A DNA stretch of 16,224 nucleotides, taken from NCBI GenBank assembly GCA_966250015.1, contig CBINFS010000065.1, forward strand, positions 1-16,224, given 5' to 3'. The stretch is from CBINFS01 sp966250015. GTDB lineage: Bacteria > Bacteroidota > Rhodothermia > Rhodothermales > DASSAV01. This document shows, one piece after another, positions 7,045 through 16,224 of this stretch; position 1 is the first letter of the stretch; each line of letters starts with the position of its first letter. The position numbers and the translations under genes are program-made. Under the pieces are notes generated by a model that saw only the letters and a list, made by a program, of their open reading frames with translations, did not search any database and was not told the origin of the DNA.

Positions 7045-8550
7045 TCACGGGTTGAGCCGGCCGAGGAGGCGGGGGAAGGGGATGGCCTCGCGGAGGTGGC
7101 GGATGCCACAGATCCAGGTGACCGTTCGTTCGAGGCCGAGGCCGAAGCCGCTGTGGGGGACCGAGCCGTAGCGGCGCAGGTCGAAGTACCACTGGAACAC
7201 TTCCTCCGGGAGCCCGTGGGTCTGGACCTGCTTTTTCAGGAACTCGAGGTCGGTAGCCCGTTCGCCACCTCCAACGATCTCGCCGTATCCTTCGGGGGCA
7301 AGCACGTCCATGGCCAGTGCAAGCCGGTCGTCCTCGGGGTCGCGCTTCATGTAGAAGGCCTTGGCTTCGGCAGGGTACCGGTGGACGATGATCGGCCGGT
7401 CGAAATGCCAGGTTAGCACGGTTTCGTCGCTGCCGCCGAGGTCGTTGCCCCATTCGAAGTTGCGGGCGGATTCCATCCACTGCGGCAGGTTGCGAAGCTC
7501 CTCCTCGATGTCCTCGAGGCGCTGGTTGATTTCGATGTTCCGGGCGTCGTAGCGGCGTTTTTCGTGCTTTTTTGCCTGCCCGTACTTTTTCGCGATGTCT
7601 TTTTGCTCAGCCAGCAGCGATTCTTTCTCCAGTTTGATTCGCTCGATCCGCTCCTGTAACATCGATGCCGTCCTGTCGCTTTTGAGCAGGTCGACGGCCT
7701 CCGAATAGCTGATGCGCGGGAACGGTTTCTGGATCCGTTCGAGGGGCGCCAGGTCACGGCCGAGCGTTTCGAGCTCGAGCTTGCAGTCGCGCAGCACGTC
7801 TCCGACGATCCGCACCAGGAAGTCCTCGACCAGGTCCATGTTCATGTCCAGGTCGTAGAAGGCCATTTCGGGCTCGATCATCCAGAACTCGGTCAGGTGG
7901 CGGCGGGTCTTCGACTTTTCGGCGCGGAAGGTGGGGCCGAAGGTGTAGATCTTGCCGAAGGCCATCGCCATCGCCTCGCCGTAGAGCTGTCCGCTCTGGG
8001 TCAGGTACGCAGGCTCGCCAAAGTAATCGATCTCGAAAAGGGTGGAGGTGCCTTCCACCGCGTTGCCCGTCAGGATCGGCGCGTCCAGTTGGAGGAAACC
8101 CCGCTCCTGGAAGAACGCGTGGATCGACATGGCGACGCGGTTGCGGATGCGCATGATGGCCCATTGCCGCCGGCTGCGCAGCCAGAGGTGCCGGTTGTTC
8201 ATCAGGAACTCGATGCCGTGCTCCTTGGGCGTGATCGGATAATCCTCGGCCTTGCTGATGAGGGTAACGGATGTGGCCTGGATCTCGTACCCGCCCACCT
8301 GCCGCTCGTCGGCGACGACCGTTCCGGTCACTTCGAGGGCGCTCTCCTGCGAGGCGTCTTCGGCCGCCTGCCACGAGTCGGGATCGATCGTCTCCTGGGT
8401 TACCACGCATTGCACGATCCCCGTGCCGTCGCGTAAGATGAGGAAGTGCAGCCCTTTCGAGCTTCGCTTGTTGTACAGCCAGCCTTTGAGGGTTACGACT
8501 TCGCCGGCGTGTTCGGAAAGATGATCTATGTAGACGTGTTGGTGCTGCAT
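7045..8550 (-). CDS. asnS: Asparaginyl-tRNA synthetase
   Basis: A class II aminoacyl-tRNA synthetase charging tRNA-Asn in the cytoplasm. From the ATG at 8550 it has 501 residues: an OB-fold anticodon-binding domain (about 15-100), the characteristic HGIEFLMNNRHLWLRSRRQ linker (111-129), motif 2 around FRAEKSKTRRHLTEF (208-222), and motif 3 GFGLGLER (468-475) with the ending PFPRLLGR. The AsnRS-type linker and the C-terminus favour AsnRS over AspRS. A charged, coiled-coil-like insertion at about 295-355 makes the protein longer than E. coli AsnRS (466). The open frame extends upstream to 8691, but that part is Arg-rich, overlaps the neighbouring terminator, and precedes the conserved domain, so I trimmed it. 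No strong ribosome-binding site is seen. Confidence 0.95.
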   Translation of the reverse strand: MQHQHVYIDHLSEHAGEVVTLKGWLYNKRSSKGLHFLILRDGTGIVQCVVTQETIDPDSWQAAEDASQESALEVTGTVVADERQVGGYEIQATSVTLISKAEDYPITPKEHGIEFLMNNRHLWLRSRRQWAIMRIRNRVAMSIHAFFQERGFLQLDAPILTGNAVEGTSTLFEIDYFGEPAYLTQSGQLYGEAMAMAFGKIYTFGPTFRAEKSKTRRHLTEFWMIEPEMAFYDLDMNMDLVEDFLVRIVGDVLRDCKLELETLGRDLAPLERIQKPFPRISYSEAVDLLKSDRTASMLQERIERIKLEKESLLAEQKDIAKKYGQAKKHEKRRYDARNIEINQRLEDIEEELRNLPQWMESARNFEWGNDLGGSDETVLTWHFDRPIIVHRYPAEAKAFYMKRDPEDDRLALAMDVLAPEGYGEIVGGGERATDLEFLKKQVQTHGLPEEVFQWYFDLRRYGSVPHSGFGLGLERTVTWICGIRHLREAIPFPRLLGRLNP

Positions 8551-8658
8551 GACGTTGGTCACGTACTCGATTGGAGAGTGGAGCGGTCGTTCGCGCGCTA
8601 ACTTACGACGGCAAACGTGAGCGGCGTGTGAAAAATCCCGACTCCGTAGCCTCGATAC

Positions 8659-8707
8659 AAAAAACACAAAGGCGAGGTCGGCGGCAATCACCGCAGGCCT
8701 CGCCTTT
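8659..8707 (-). terminator. Intrinsic terminator downstream of the GWxTD gene
   Basis: AAAGGCGAGG at 8668-8677 pairs perfectly with 8698-8707, and an inner GCGG/CCGC stem (8681-8684 with 8691-8694) extends the fold. Read on the minus strand, the stem is followed by TTTGTGTTTTTT (complement of 8659-8670), a good U-rich tail. It begins 21 nt after the GWxTD stop codon and separates that gene from asnS. Confidence 0.85.
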
Positions 8708-8727
8708 CAATGTCGAAAAAAGTATGG

Positions 8728-10131
8728 TTACCGTTGCAGCTCGTCCTGCCAGCCCGAAAGTGAGCGCTCGCCCGGCACGTTCGAATGGATGAGCTCGAAC
8801 TGCCCGTAGCCTCTCCGGTCGGCAAACACGAAGATGGACTGGCCAGCGCCGGGGATGTTTTCATACTGCCAGATTTCGTGGGGTGTGGTTTCCTGATCGA
8901 ACAGATGGGGTTCGATCGCAGCCGGTGCGCCGTATTTGATGAGCACGCGTCCCCGGTCGGTCTGCCAGCCTTCCAGCATGCCCTCGGAGTAGCGTTCGGA
9001 AGCGATCTGGAGCCGCCGGTAAAACTCGTCGCGGAACGTGTTGACCGCCGAACCCGGGTTGGGATTACGCTTCTCCCAGAACTCCATCAGGAAGCGGCGC
9101 GATTCGTCGAGGTCGCGAATGCTGCGGGCTTTCCGGCGCTCTGCCGTAGTTGCAATGATCGAGATCTGCTCGATGGCCAGCTCGACCTCCTCCTCCGTCA
9201 TCGTGGCATACTGGCTGTTGTCGAACGTGATGGGGGCATCGTCCACGGCAAGGGGCGCCACGCCGGGATTGTAGACGAAAAACTTGCGTGTTTGCGTGGC
9301 TACCTCCCGATTGTTTTCGTCGAGCATGGCGACGTGCAGCTCGTACGATCCACTCCCCAGCTCGTCGAGGTCGAACGATCCGACGAGCACATCCGGTGAG
9401 CGGGGCTCACGCTGAAAGCTTTTTATCATCCCCTGGATCGGTGATTTGCTGTTGGCGGCCGACACGTAGATGCGGGCGGTGTACTTGCCGCTCGGACCGG
9501 CTGCGGCGCCGGTATTGTAGGCTTCGCCGTAATAGAATAGCCGCCGGACGCCGTTGCCGAAGACGTGGTTTGCGCTCGGCCTCACCGACAGGCCATTTTT
9601 GTAGAACGGGTCGTTCCGGTCTTCGGTGGGCTGGATGCTCGTGGCGAGCGTAACGTCGGAGAGCATGGCCTTTTCGGCGCCGCCAAGGTTCGGCACGGAC
9701 AGCTCGTACCGCATCTCGAACTCCCGTCGCCCCGTCTGCTCGTCGGCAGGGATCTCCAGGTGCAGCTCGTACGATCCCGGCGTGACCTGCGCCCTCACCT
9801 GATGCACGAAGAAAGAGCCTTCCGAGAGCGCCGCCGTGTCGGCGATGACGAAGTTGATGGCGTTCTCGTCCTGCCAGACCGGCTCGGTTCCGGCGCCCGG
9901 GTACAACGCCAGCGCGATGGGAAGGCGCGCCCTGAACCCCTGATCGGTGGCTTCAAACGCATCCGGCGCAATCGCAAACGCCAGGTAGAACTCGACGAGG
10001 GAGGACGAATCGTCGTAGGCAAAAGAGGCGTGGTTCAGATCGATCCGGACGGGTAGGGATGCCTGCGCGAAAGCAGATCCAACGAACGAAAAGACGGCGA
10101 AAACAGTAAGAAAAAGGGAGCGCGAACGCAT
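8728..10131 (-). CDS. Secreted GWxTD-domain protein
   Basis: A 467-residue exported protein of unknown function. Residues 1-22 form a classical Sec signal peptide (basic start, apolar core, SAFA then Q23 as the likely cleavage). The middle (about 25-295) is rich in beta-strand patterns, with two segments reading GSYELHLEI (119-127) and GSYELHVAM (261-269) that suggest repeated beta-sandwich domains. A helical linker (about 312-375) leads into the GWxTD motif, GWQTD at 388-392, followed by RGRVLIKYGAP and WQYENIP, the hallmark order of this family. The protein ends with WQDELQR soon after the domain. The family is known from Bacteroidota, Acidobacteriota and relatives; a role in the periplasm or at the outer membrane is inferred only from the signal peptide. 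It is not linked by spacing to its neighbours and has its own terminator. Confidence 0.93.
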   Translation of the reverse strand: MRSRSLFLTVFAVFSFVGSAFAQASLPVRIDLNHASFAYDDSSSLVEFYLAFAIAPDAFEATDQGFRARLPIALALYPGAGTEPVWQDENAINFVIADTAALSEGSFFVHQVRAQVTPGSYELHLEIPADEQTGRREFEMRYELSVPNLGGAEKAMLSDVTLATSIQPTEDRNDPFYKNGLSVRPSANHVFGNGVRRLFYYGEAYNTGAAAGPSGKYTARIYVSAANSKSPIQGMIKSFQREPRSPDVLVGSFDLDELGSGSYELHVAMLDENNREVATQTRKFFVYNPGVAPLAVDDAPITFDNSQYATMTEEEVELAIEQISIIATTAERRKARSIRDLDESRRFLMEFWEKRNPNPGSAVNTFRDEFYRRLQIASERYSEGMLEGWQTDRGRVLIKYGAPAAIEPHLFDQETTPHEIWQYENIPGAGQSIFVFADRRGYGQFELIHSNVPGERSLSGWQDELQR

Positions 10132-10190
10132 ATGGCCAGTCGTGTGTGGAGAAAAAAGAAAGGTATCACCCTGCCGTTACATTTGCAGCA

Positions 10191-10198
10191 CAAACGTA
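10191..10198 (-). promoter_or_regulatory. Possible Bacteroidota-type -7 box for the GWxTD gene
   Basis: On the minus strand these bases read TACGTTTG, an exact match to the TAnnTTTG box of Bacteroidota promoters, 59 nt upstream of the GWxTD start codon. I do not see a convincing -33 TTG at the usual distance, so this is weak. The remaining 10132-10354 gap shows no gene. Confidence 0.3.
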
Positions 10199-10354
10199 CA
10201 AATATTGAATATGTTGCTGAAATGAAAGGGGATAACATTATGGCAATTGACGGCGGCTGGCCCCCGGCCGGTAGGCTGCCGTTTCGTGCTGCCCCTGGCC
10301 GGGGTGGGCTCGTTTGCAGCAGGTTTTCTCCAACGCACTGATTCTTCAAATCCG

Positions 10355-10765
10355 TCAGACCTGCTTGAAGGCCGAGAGAACCTGATTGCAGCTCTCCTCA
10401 CAGGCACGGCATACCTCTGCGCAGATCCGGCAGTGCTCGTGGTGCAGGGCGTGCATGGCACACTCTTCACCACAGAGCCGGCAGGCCGCCGCACACACCT
10501 GAAGCTGCACGGGTATGAGCTTGGGATTCGGACCGGTGAGGCGGGAGAGCAGCTTGCCCGTCGTCAGGCATACGTCCGCACAGTCCAGGTTCAACCGGAT
10601 GCACCGGACGAGCGAGTCCACCTTACTCTCTCCCAGGCAGGCGTCGGCACAGGCCGTACACACCTGTGCGCAATCGAAGCATCGCTCGATACACTCCGCC
10701 AGCAACCGGGCGTCGATTCCCGGCCCGATGGGATGGTTTTCCAGCATGGGTTGGGCGTTTGGCAT
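10355..10765 (-). CDS. Cys-rich four-helix-bundle copper-storage protein (Csp3/DUF326-like)
   Basis: A small cytosolic protein expected to bind many Cu(I) ions inside a four-helix bundle, buffering or storing copper. The 136-residue product has 18 cysteines spaced along helix faces: 25, 29, 32, 36, 39, 43 (helix 1), 55, 62, 66 (helix 2), 91, 95, 98, 102 (helix 3) and 112, 115, 119, 122, 126 (helix 4), plus His105, 108, 109 and 111 near the bundle end. No signal peptide is present, which points to the cytosolic Csp3 type rather than the exported Csp1 type. The ATG at 10765 is preceded by AGGTGA on the coding strand. It is divergent from the multihaem cytochrome cluster, with 254 nt between start codons. 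Copper binding is known for the family; regulation by copper is inference. Confidence 0.9.
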   Translation of the reverse strand: MPNAQPMLENHPIGPGIDARLLAECIERCFDCAQVCTACADACLGESKVDSLVRCIRLNLDCADVCLTTGKLLSRLTGPNPKLIPVQLQVCAAACRLCGEECAMHALHHEHCRICAEVCRACEESCNQVLSAFKQV

Positions 10766-10900
10766 AGGTTCACCTATTTATTCAATTTGGATTATTTCAT
10801 GGAGTCCTACTAACATACACCACGTCCTTTTCGGGCGATGTGAGGAGGGTGTAACTACCGGGAAAGTGAAGCGGCGATAAGGAAGGCGATGATTTCGGTA

Positions 10901-10929
10901 TTGCATTATCCCGTGCGAGGTAGTATAAT
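10901..10929 (+). promoter_or_regulatory. Sigma70-like promoter for the cytochrome cluster
   Basis: TTGCAT at 10901-10906 and TATAAT at 10924-10929 are separated by 17 nt, an ideal spacing on the plus strand, about 90 nt upstream of the cytochrome start. The predicted transcription start is near 10936. If the host uses mainly Bacteroidota-type promoters, the match may be less meaningful. Confidence 0.5.
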
Positions 10930-10941
10930 CGCCTGTATTCG

Positions 10942-10967
10942 TACTAAATAGTATTAAATACTAAATA
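10942..10967. promoter_or_regulatory. Palindromic candidate operator between promoter and cytochrome gene
   Basis: TAGTATT and AATACTA flank a single A at 10949-10963, a perfect 7-bp inverted repeat. It is nested in two copies of TACTAAATA (10942-10950 and 10959-10967, 17-nt period). It lies roughly at +13 to +27 relative to the predicted start, where a bound repressor would block transcription. No known operator matches with confidence. Confidence 0.45.
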
Positions 10968-11019
10968 CGGAGCCCCCGCCGTCCGCGCACCTAACACTAT
11001 CGAACCCTCATCTACACAC

Positions 11020-13140
<2,121 letters not shown>

Positions 13141-13169
13141 GGTTCAACCTGTCACCCGAAAGCACCAAT

Positions 13170-14966
13170 ATGCTGAAGAATCTTCCTCGCCGTAAGCGAC
13201 AGATCCTGCTCACCTCCGTGTCCAGTGCCGTATTTGTAGTCCTGGTTGTATTCGTCATGGCCCTGACGTCGGACGCTGAGGCTCCGTACCAGCCCGGGCA
13301 GGAGCTCGAGGGGATCACCAACACACTCGCACGGGACTTGCCCGAGGACTATCCGCGCGTAACGTTTACGGACGTAGCCGAAGCCGCCGGCATCGACTTC
13401 CACCACTTCCCCGGCACGCGCACGTCACAGCTCCCGGAGGACATGGGGTCGGGCGCCGCGTGGGGTGACTTCGACGGAGACGGTTGGGTCGACCTCTTCG
13501 TTGCAAACGAGGTGGGGCCAATCACCATGAGCCCCGAAGAGGTCGAACGGTCGCCGGCCTCATGCAAGCTGTACCGGAACAACGGTGACGGAACGTTCAC
13601 CGACGTCACCTCGCAGGCGGGTGTCGATTATCGGGGGTGGGCCATGGGTGCGGCGTGGGGTGATTACGACGGTGACGGCCGCCTCGACCTCGTCGTGACG
13701 ACCCACGGCTACAACGTGCTGTACCGGAACAACGGCGACGGGACGTTTACCGACGTATCCGAAGCCTCGGGTATCGGCAAAGAGAAGGGGTTCTGGTCGG
13801 GGGCTGCCTGGGCCGACTACGACCGGGACGGCCGGCTCGACCTCTACGTCACCGGCTACGTGCAGTACGTCAAGCCGAAGGAAAACACGATGACGTTGCA
13901 GTATGACATCGAGAACCCCGCCGCGATCAACCCTTCGTCGTTTGCGCCGCAGCGAAACCTGCTCTTCCGGAACAACGGCAACGGGACGTTCACCGAAATG
14001 GCGCTGAAGGCGGGCGTGGCGAACGAAGCAGGGAAAAGCCTGGCGGCAGCGTGGGCTGACTTCGACGAGGACGGCTGGCTCGACCTCTACGTCGCAAACG
14101 ACGTCTCCGACAACGTCTTCTACCGAAACCTGGGCAACGGAACGTTTGAGGACGTCAGCCATCCCGCCTGGGTGGCGGATCACCGCGGGGCGATGGGCCT
14201 TGCGGTGGGGGACTGGGACAACGATGCCGACTTGGACATCTTCGTCACGCACTGGATCGCACAGGAGAACGCGCTTTACACGAACCAGCTCGCCCAGACC
14301 CGGCAGGCCGGCGCACCAGCACTACGCTTCCTCGACGAGGCGGACCAGTACGGCCTCGGCCAGATCGCGCTCGACTACGTCGGGTGGGGCACCTCCTTTT
14401 TCGACTACGACAACGACGGCCGCCTCGACCTCTTCGTCGTGAATGGAAACACGCTCCAGGAGCCCGACGACGAGACGGAGCTCGGCGTCATGCGCTCGCA
14501 ACTCTTCTGGAATCGCGGGCGGACCGAGGGCTTTTTCAACGTCTCACCTGTCGCAGGTGACTATTTCAACGAGGAGTACGTGGGGCGCGGCGCAGCGTTT
14601 GCCGACTACGACAACGACGGCGACGTGGACGTCTTCGTCGTGAACCACGGCGGCAAGGCCGTGCTGCTGCGCAACGACGGGGGCAACCAGCGGAACTGGC
14701 TCCAGGTGGCGCTGAAGTACGAGCCGGGCAACCCCGATGCGCACGGGGCCAGGTTGAGGCTGGTTGCCGGCGCCACGACGCAGGTCCGCCAGGTCGGCGC
14801 GCAGGCCTCCTACGCTTCGCAGAACAGCCCCGTCGAGCACTTCGGTCTGGGCGACGCCACGCACGTGGACACGCTCGAGATAACCTGGCCGGACGGCTCG
14901 AAGAAGGTGCTGACGGATCTTTCACCCGGCCGGCGAATCGTCGTCACCCGCGACCAGCCGCTTTGA
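13170..14966 (+). CDS. FG-GAP/VCBS seven-bladed propeller with ASPIC/UnbV domain (CRTAC1 family)
   Basis: A 598-residue exported or membrane-anchored protein. Basic residues then an apolar stretch (about 11-32) form a signal anchor. Seven calcium-binding loops of DxDxDG type mark a beta-propeller: DFDGDGWVD 100-108, DYDGDGRLD 165-173, DYDRDGRLD 216-224, DFDEDGWLD 297-305, DWDNDADLD 348-356, DYDNDGRLD 412-420 and DYDNDGDVD 479-487. The fifth has Ala in place of the loop Gly. Several blades end in YRNNGDGTFTDV-like turns. The C-terminal ASPIC/UnbV domain spans about 509-592 (NWLQVAL, HGARLRL, HFGLGD, ITWPDGS). The family is known from extracellular matrix and bacterial surface proteins; the catalytic or binding role is unassigned. 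It follows the cytochrome by 29 nt and precedes the TPR gene by 23 nt, so co-transcription is likely. Confidence 0.95.
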   Translation: MLKNLPRRKRQILLTSVSSAVFVVLVVFVMALTSDAEAPYQPGQELEGITNTLARDLPEDYPRVTFTDVAEAAGIDFHHFPGTRTSQLPEDMGSGAAWGDFDGDGWVDLFVANEVGPITMSPEEVERSPASCKLYRNNGDGTFTDVTSQAGVDYRGWAMGAAWGDYDGDGRLDLVVTTHGYNVLYRNNGDGTFTDVSEASGIGKEKGFWSGAAWADYDRDGRLDLYVTGYVQYVKPKENTMTLQYDIENPAAINPSSFAPQRNLLFRNNGNGTFTEMALKAGVANEAGKSLAAAWADFDEDGWLDLYVANDVSDNVFYRNLGNGTFEDVSHPAWVADHRGAMGLAVGDWDNDADLDIFVTHWIAQENALYTNQLAQTRQAGAPALRFLDEADQYGLGQIALDYVGWGTSFFDYDNDGRLDLFVVNGNTLQEPDDETELGVMRSQLFWNRGRTEGFFNVSPVAGDYFNEEYVGRGAAFADYDNDGDVDVFVVNHGGKAVLLRNDGGNQRNWLQVALKYEPGNPDAHGARLRLVAGATTQVRQVGAQASYASQNSPVEHFGLGDATHVDTLEITWPDGSKKVLTDLSPGRRIVVTRDQPL

Positions 14967-14989
14967 ACCCGGCGTAACCACGAGGAGTC

Positions 14990-15841
14990 ATGAGAACGAT
15001 CTTTTTGCTACTGGCCGCCGGATGCCTGGCCCTCTTTTTCTTCCTGGCAGCCCAGCGGCCGGAGCCGGCCGACCAGGCCGCCGTTAGCGCGGGCGCAGAT
15101 AAAGACGCGCGGCGGGAGGCAGTCACTCGTTTCTGGAGCGCTTACCGTGAGGCGACCGCACTTCGGCTCGAAGGAAAGCTGGAGGAAGCGGTGCCGGTTT
15201 ATCAGCAGGCGTTGTCCTACGATCCGGAGCACCAGGACGCGCTCTATTATCTGAGCAACGTCTTCATCGAGCTCCGGCGGTGGGACGAGGCCGAGGCCAC
15301 CCTCGAGCGCCTGATCGAGGTCAATCCCCGGAGCGCCCGCGCCCACTCCCGGTTGGGCGACCTGAAGCTGTGCTTCGGACCGGGCCGCTCGCCTGAGACT
15401 GACGAAGCCGTCGCCGCTTTCGATCGCGCCTTACAGATCAACCGGGAGGAGACCGGACCGATGCACCGCCTGGGCGAAACCGAGCTGCTCCGTGGCGACT
15501 GGGCACGTGCAATCGGGCACTTCGAGGATGCAAGCCGCTCCAACTTCACCAGCATCGAGGCTTTCTTCTTCGCGTCGTACGCCGCGTGGAAGCTCGGCGA
15601 CCGAAGCCGCGCCGGCGAGTACTACGAGCGGGCGATCCAGCTCGCTACCCCCGAGGACACTGCCCCGGCAGTCGTCGGCGAGGGCGACACGAAAAAGGGC
15701 AGCCGCCCCGACACCTCACCGGATGCCACCTGCCCCCTGATCCGCGAACCGCTCGACGCCTTCATCGCCCACGTCGCCGCGTCCACAACTCCACGCATGG
15801 AGCAACAGTTCGCACTCCTCGACGAGGTCTTCGCCCGCTAA
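14990..15841 (+). CDS. Membrane-anchored tetratricopeptide-repeat protein
   Basis: A 283-residue protein with an N-terminal apolar segment (3-21) and then about five TPR units, at roughly 48-81, 82-115, 116-155 (interrupted by a Gly/Pro-rich insertion), 156-189 and 190-223. Typical signature residues are visible, such as GKLEEAVPVYQQALSYDP, RRWDEAEATLERLIEVNP and GDRSRAGEYYERAIQL. LAAGC at residues 8-12 is a poor lipobox, since the apolar stretch continues past the Cys, so a membrane anchor is more likely than a lipoprotein. TPRs usually bind peptides or partner proteins; here a scaffold or assembly role for the cytochrome and propeller is inferred from position. AGGAG lies just upstream of the ATG. 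The C-terminal 60 residues are Pro/Thr/Asp-rich then helical. No terminator follows clearly. Confidence 0.9.
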   Translation: MRTIFLLLAAGCLALFFFLAAQRPEPADQAAVSAGADKDARREAVTRFWSAYREATALRLEGKLEEAVPVYQQALSYDPEHQDALYYLSNVFIELRRWDEAEATLERLIEVNPRSARAHSRLGDLKLCFGPGRSPETDEAVAAFDRALQINREETGPMHRLGETELLRGDWARAIGHFEDASRSNFTSIEAFFFASYAAWKLGDRSRAGEYYERAIQLATPEDTAPAVVGEGDTKKGSRPDTSPDATCPLIREPLDAFIAHVAASTTPRMEQQFALLDEVFAR

Positions 15842-15871
15842 ACGGCTGCGCTTTAAGGGATGATAATGGCA

Positions 15872-15950
15872 TCACGCGAAGGCGCGAAGACGCGAAGAGA
15901 GGATAAACGACAGTGCGCTGATGGTGCTGATGCCAGCGGATGTTTTTTTG
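15872..15950. repeat. Intergenic repeat modules after the TPR gene
   Basis: The 15842-16224 region has no gene I can support. It begins with the 17-nt word TCACGCGAAGGCGCGAA (15872-15888, identical to 5318-5334), then a stretch with GCTGATG and GCGGATG words and a run of seven T (about 15915-15949). The latter resembles 1880-1905, which also leads into the same TAGAYCGAAGGCGGGAC module. Confidence 0.6.
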
Positions 15951-15957
15951 AAAGGGG

Positions 15958-16032
15958 TAGACCGAAGGCGGGACGTCAGGGCTACCAATACACAACCCAA
16001 TTACGTCATCTCCGCGAAGGCGGAGATCCAGG
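15958..16032 (-). repeat. Composite intergenic repeat, copy 3 (reverse orientation)
   Basis: This is the reverse complement of 6933-7008 with one base fewer. Module 15958-15984 ends AGGGCTA; module 15997-16032 is a 36-nt exact match containing the GCGGAGA/TCTCCGC hairpin. The 12-nt spacer between modules is the same length but different in sequence. Shared order and spacing argue that the two modules move or evolve as one unit. Confidence 0.85.
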
Positions 16033-16077
16033 AAATCAGGCAGCCAGCCTAAATGTTGATATAAAAAGCCTCAATCT

Positions 16078-16224
16078 ACCCCTCAGTCACTCCGTGACAG
16101 CTCCCCCGTAACGATTACGGTGTTGGCCTGTCCAGGTGACCAATTTGTCGCAATCACTGATAGCGCTAACCAGAAAGGCCGCACTTCGGGAAGATTCCTC
16201 CTCACAAGGTTCGTCGGAATGACA
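16078..16224. repeat. Degenerate repeat debris at the window end
   Basis: CCTCAGTCACTCCGTGACAG (16081-16100) contains GTCAC-TCC-GTGAC and resembles a common bacterial intergenic repeat. The last bases (16194-16224, GATTCCTC…CGGAATGACA) look like the end of another palindromic repeat family. The stretch in between shows no gene, and the window stops before the boundary is clear. Confidence 0.4.

Noticed and set aside
8551..8691. Upstream extension of asnS by 47 codons
   Set aside because: Arg-rich, overlaps the GWxTD terminator region and precedes the conserved AsnRS start; treated as an untranslated leader.
10247..10813. 188-codon plus-strand frame opposite the copper-storage gene
   Set aside because: Its complement encodes the 18-Cys pattern of a known family, which cannot be chance; the plus frame shows no domain.
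14990..15060. TPR protein as a lipoprotein
   Set aside because: The LAAGC word is a poor lipobox and the apolar segment runs on after the Cys; a membrane anchor explains it better.
15872..16032. CRISPR array
   Set aside because: The repeats here are different modules in a chain, not one repeat with regular spacers, and no cas gene is near.

Overview
The window looks like a chromosomal segment of a high-GC member of the Bacteroidota-like lineages, most plausibly a Rhodothermia relative. The reasons are indirect: a GWxTD-domain secreted protein, an asparaginyl-tRNA synthetase with an internal insertion, CRTAC1-type FG-GAP proteins, several genes without a clear Shine-Dalgarno sequence, and one TAnnTTTG-like promoter box. 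There are no rRNA or tRNA genes and no transposase to settle it, so this is inference.

Positions 44-8550 hold mostly housekeeping genes. They are rsgA (minus strand), two small uncharacterised plus-strand genes whose products look like relatives of each other, a strong terminator, an intergenic region with a long hairpin repeat, lon (minus), a divergent SRPBCC/AHSA1 protein (plus), an endonuclease III homologue (minus), a divergent Nudix hydrolase (plus), a repeat-filled gap, and asnS (minus). From 8728 to 10765 two further minus-strand genes follow: a secreted GWxTD protein with its own terminator, and a cytosolic Cys-rich four-helix copper-storage protein (Csp3/DUF326 type).

Positions 10766-15841 are the most interesting part. 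A control region with a good -35/-10 pair and a perfect 15-nt palindrome separates the copper-storage gene from a tight three-gene plus-strand cluster: (1) a fusion of a five-helix, His-rich cytochrome b-like membrane domain with a pentahaem c-type cytochrome domain and a C-terminal beta-rich domain; (2) a membrane-anchored seven-bladed FG-GAP beta-propeller ending in an ASPIC/UnbV domain; (3) a membrane-anchored TPR protein. The gaps are 29 and 23 nt. The architecture suggests a quinol-linked electron-transfer module working outside the cytoplasmic membrane with a calcium-dependent propeller and a TPR scaffold. Its physiological substrate cannot be read from the sequence.

Three intergenic gaps (1728-2052, 6708-7044, 15842-16224) contain no genes I can support but share a family of interspersed, hairpin-forming repeats. 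Two copies about 9 kb apart in opposite orientation form a 75-76 nt composite whose first 36 nt are identical.
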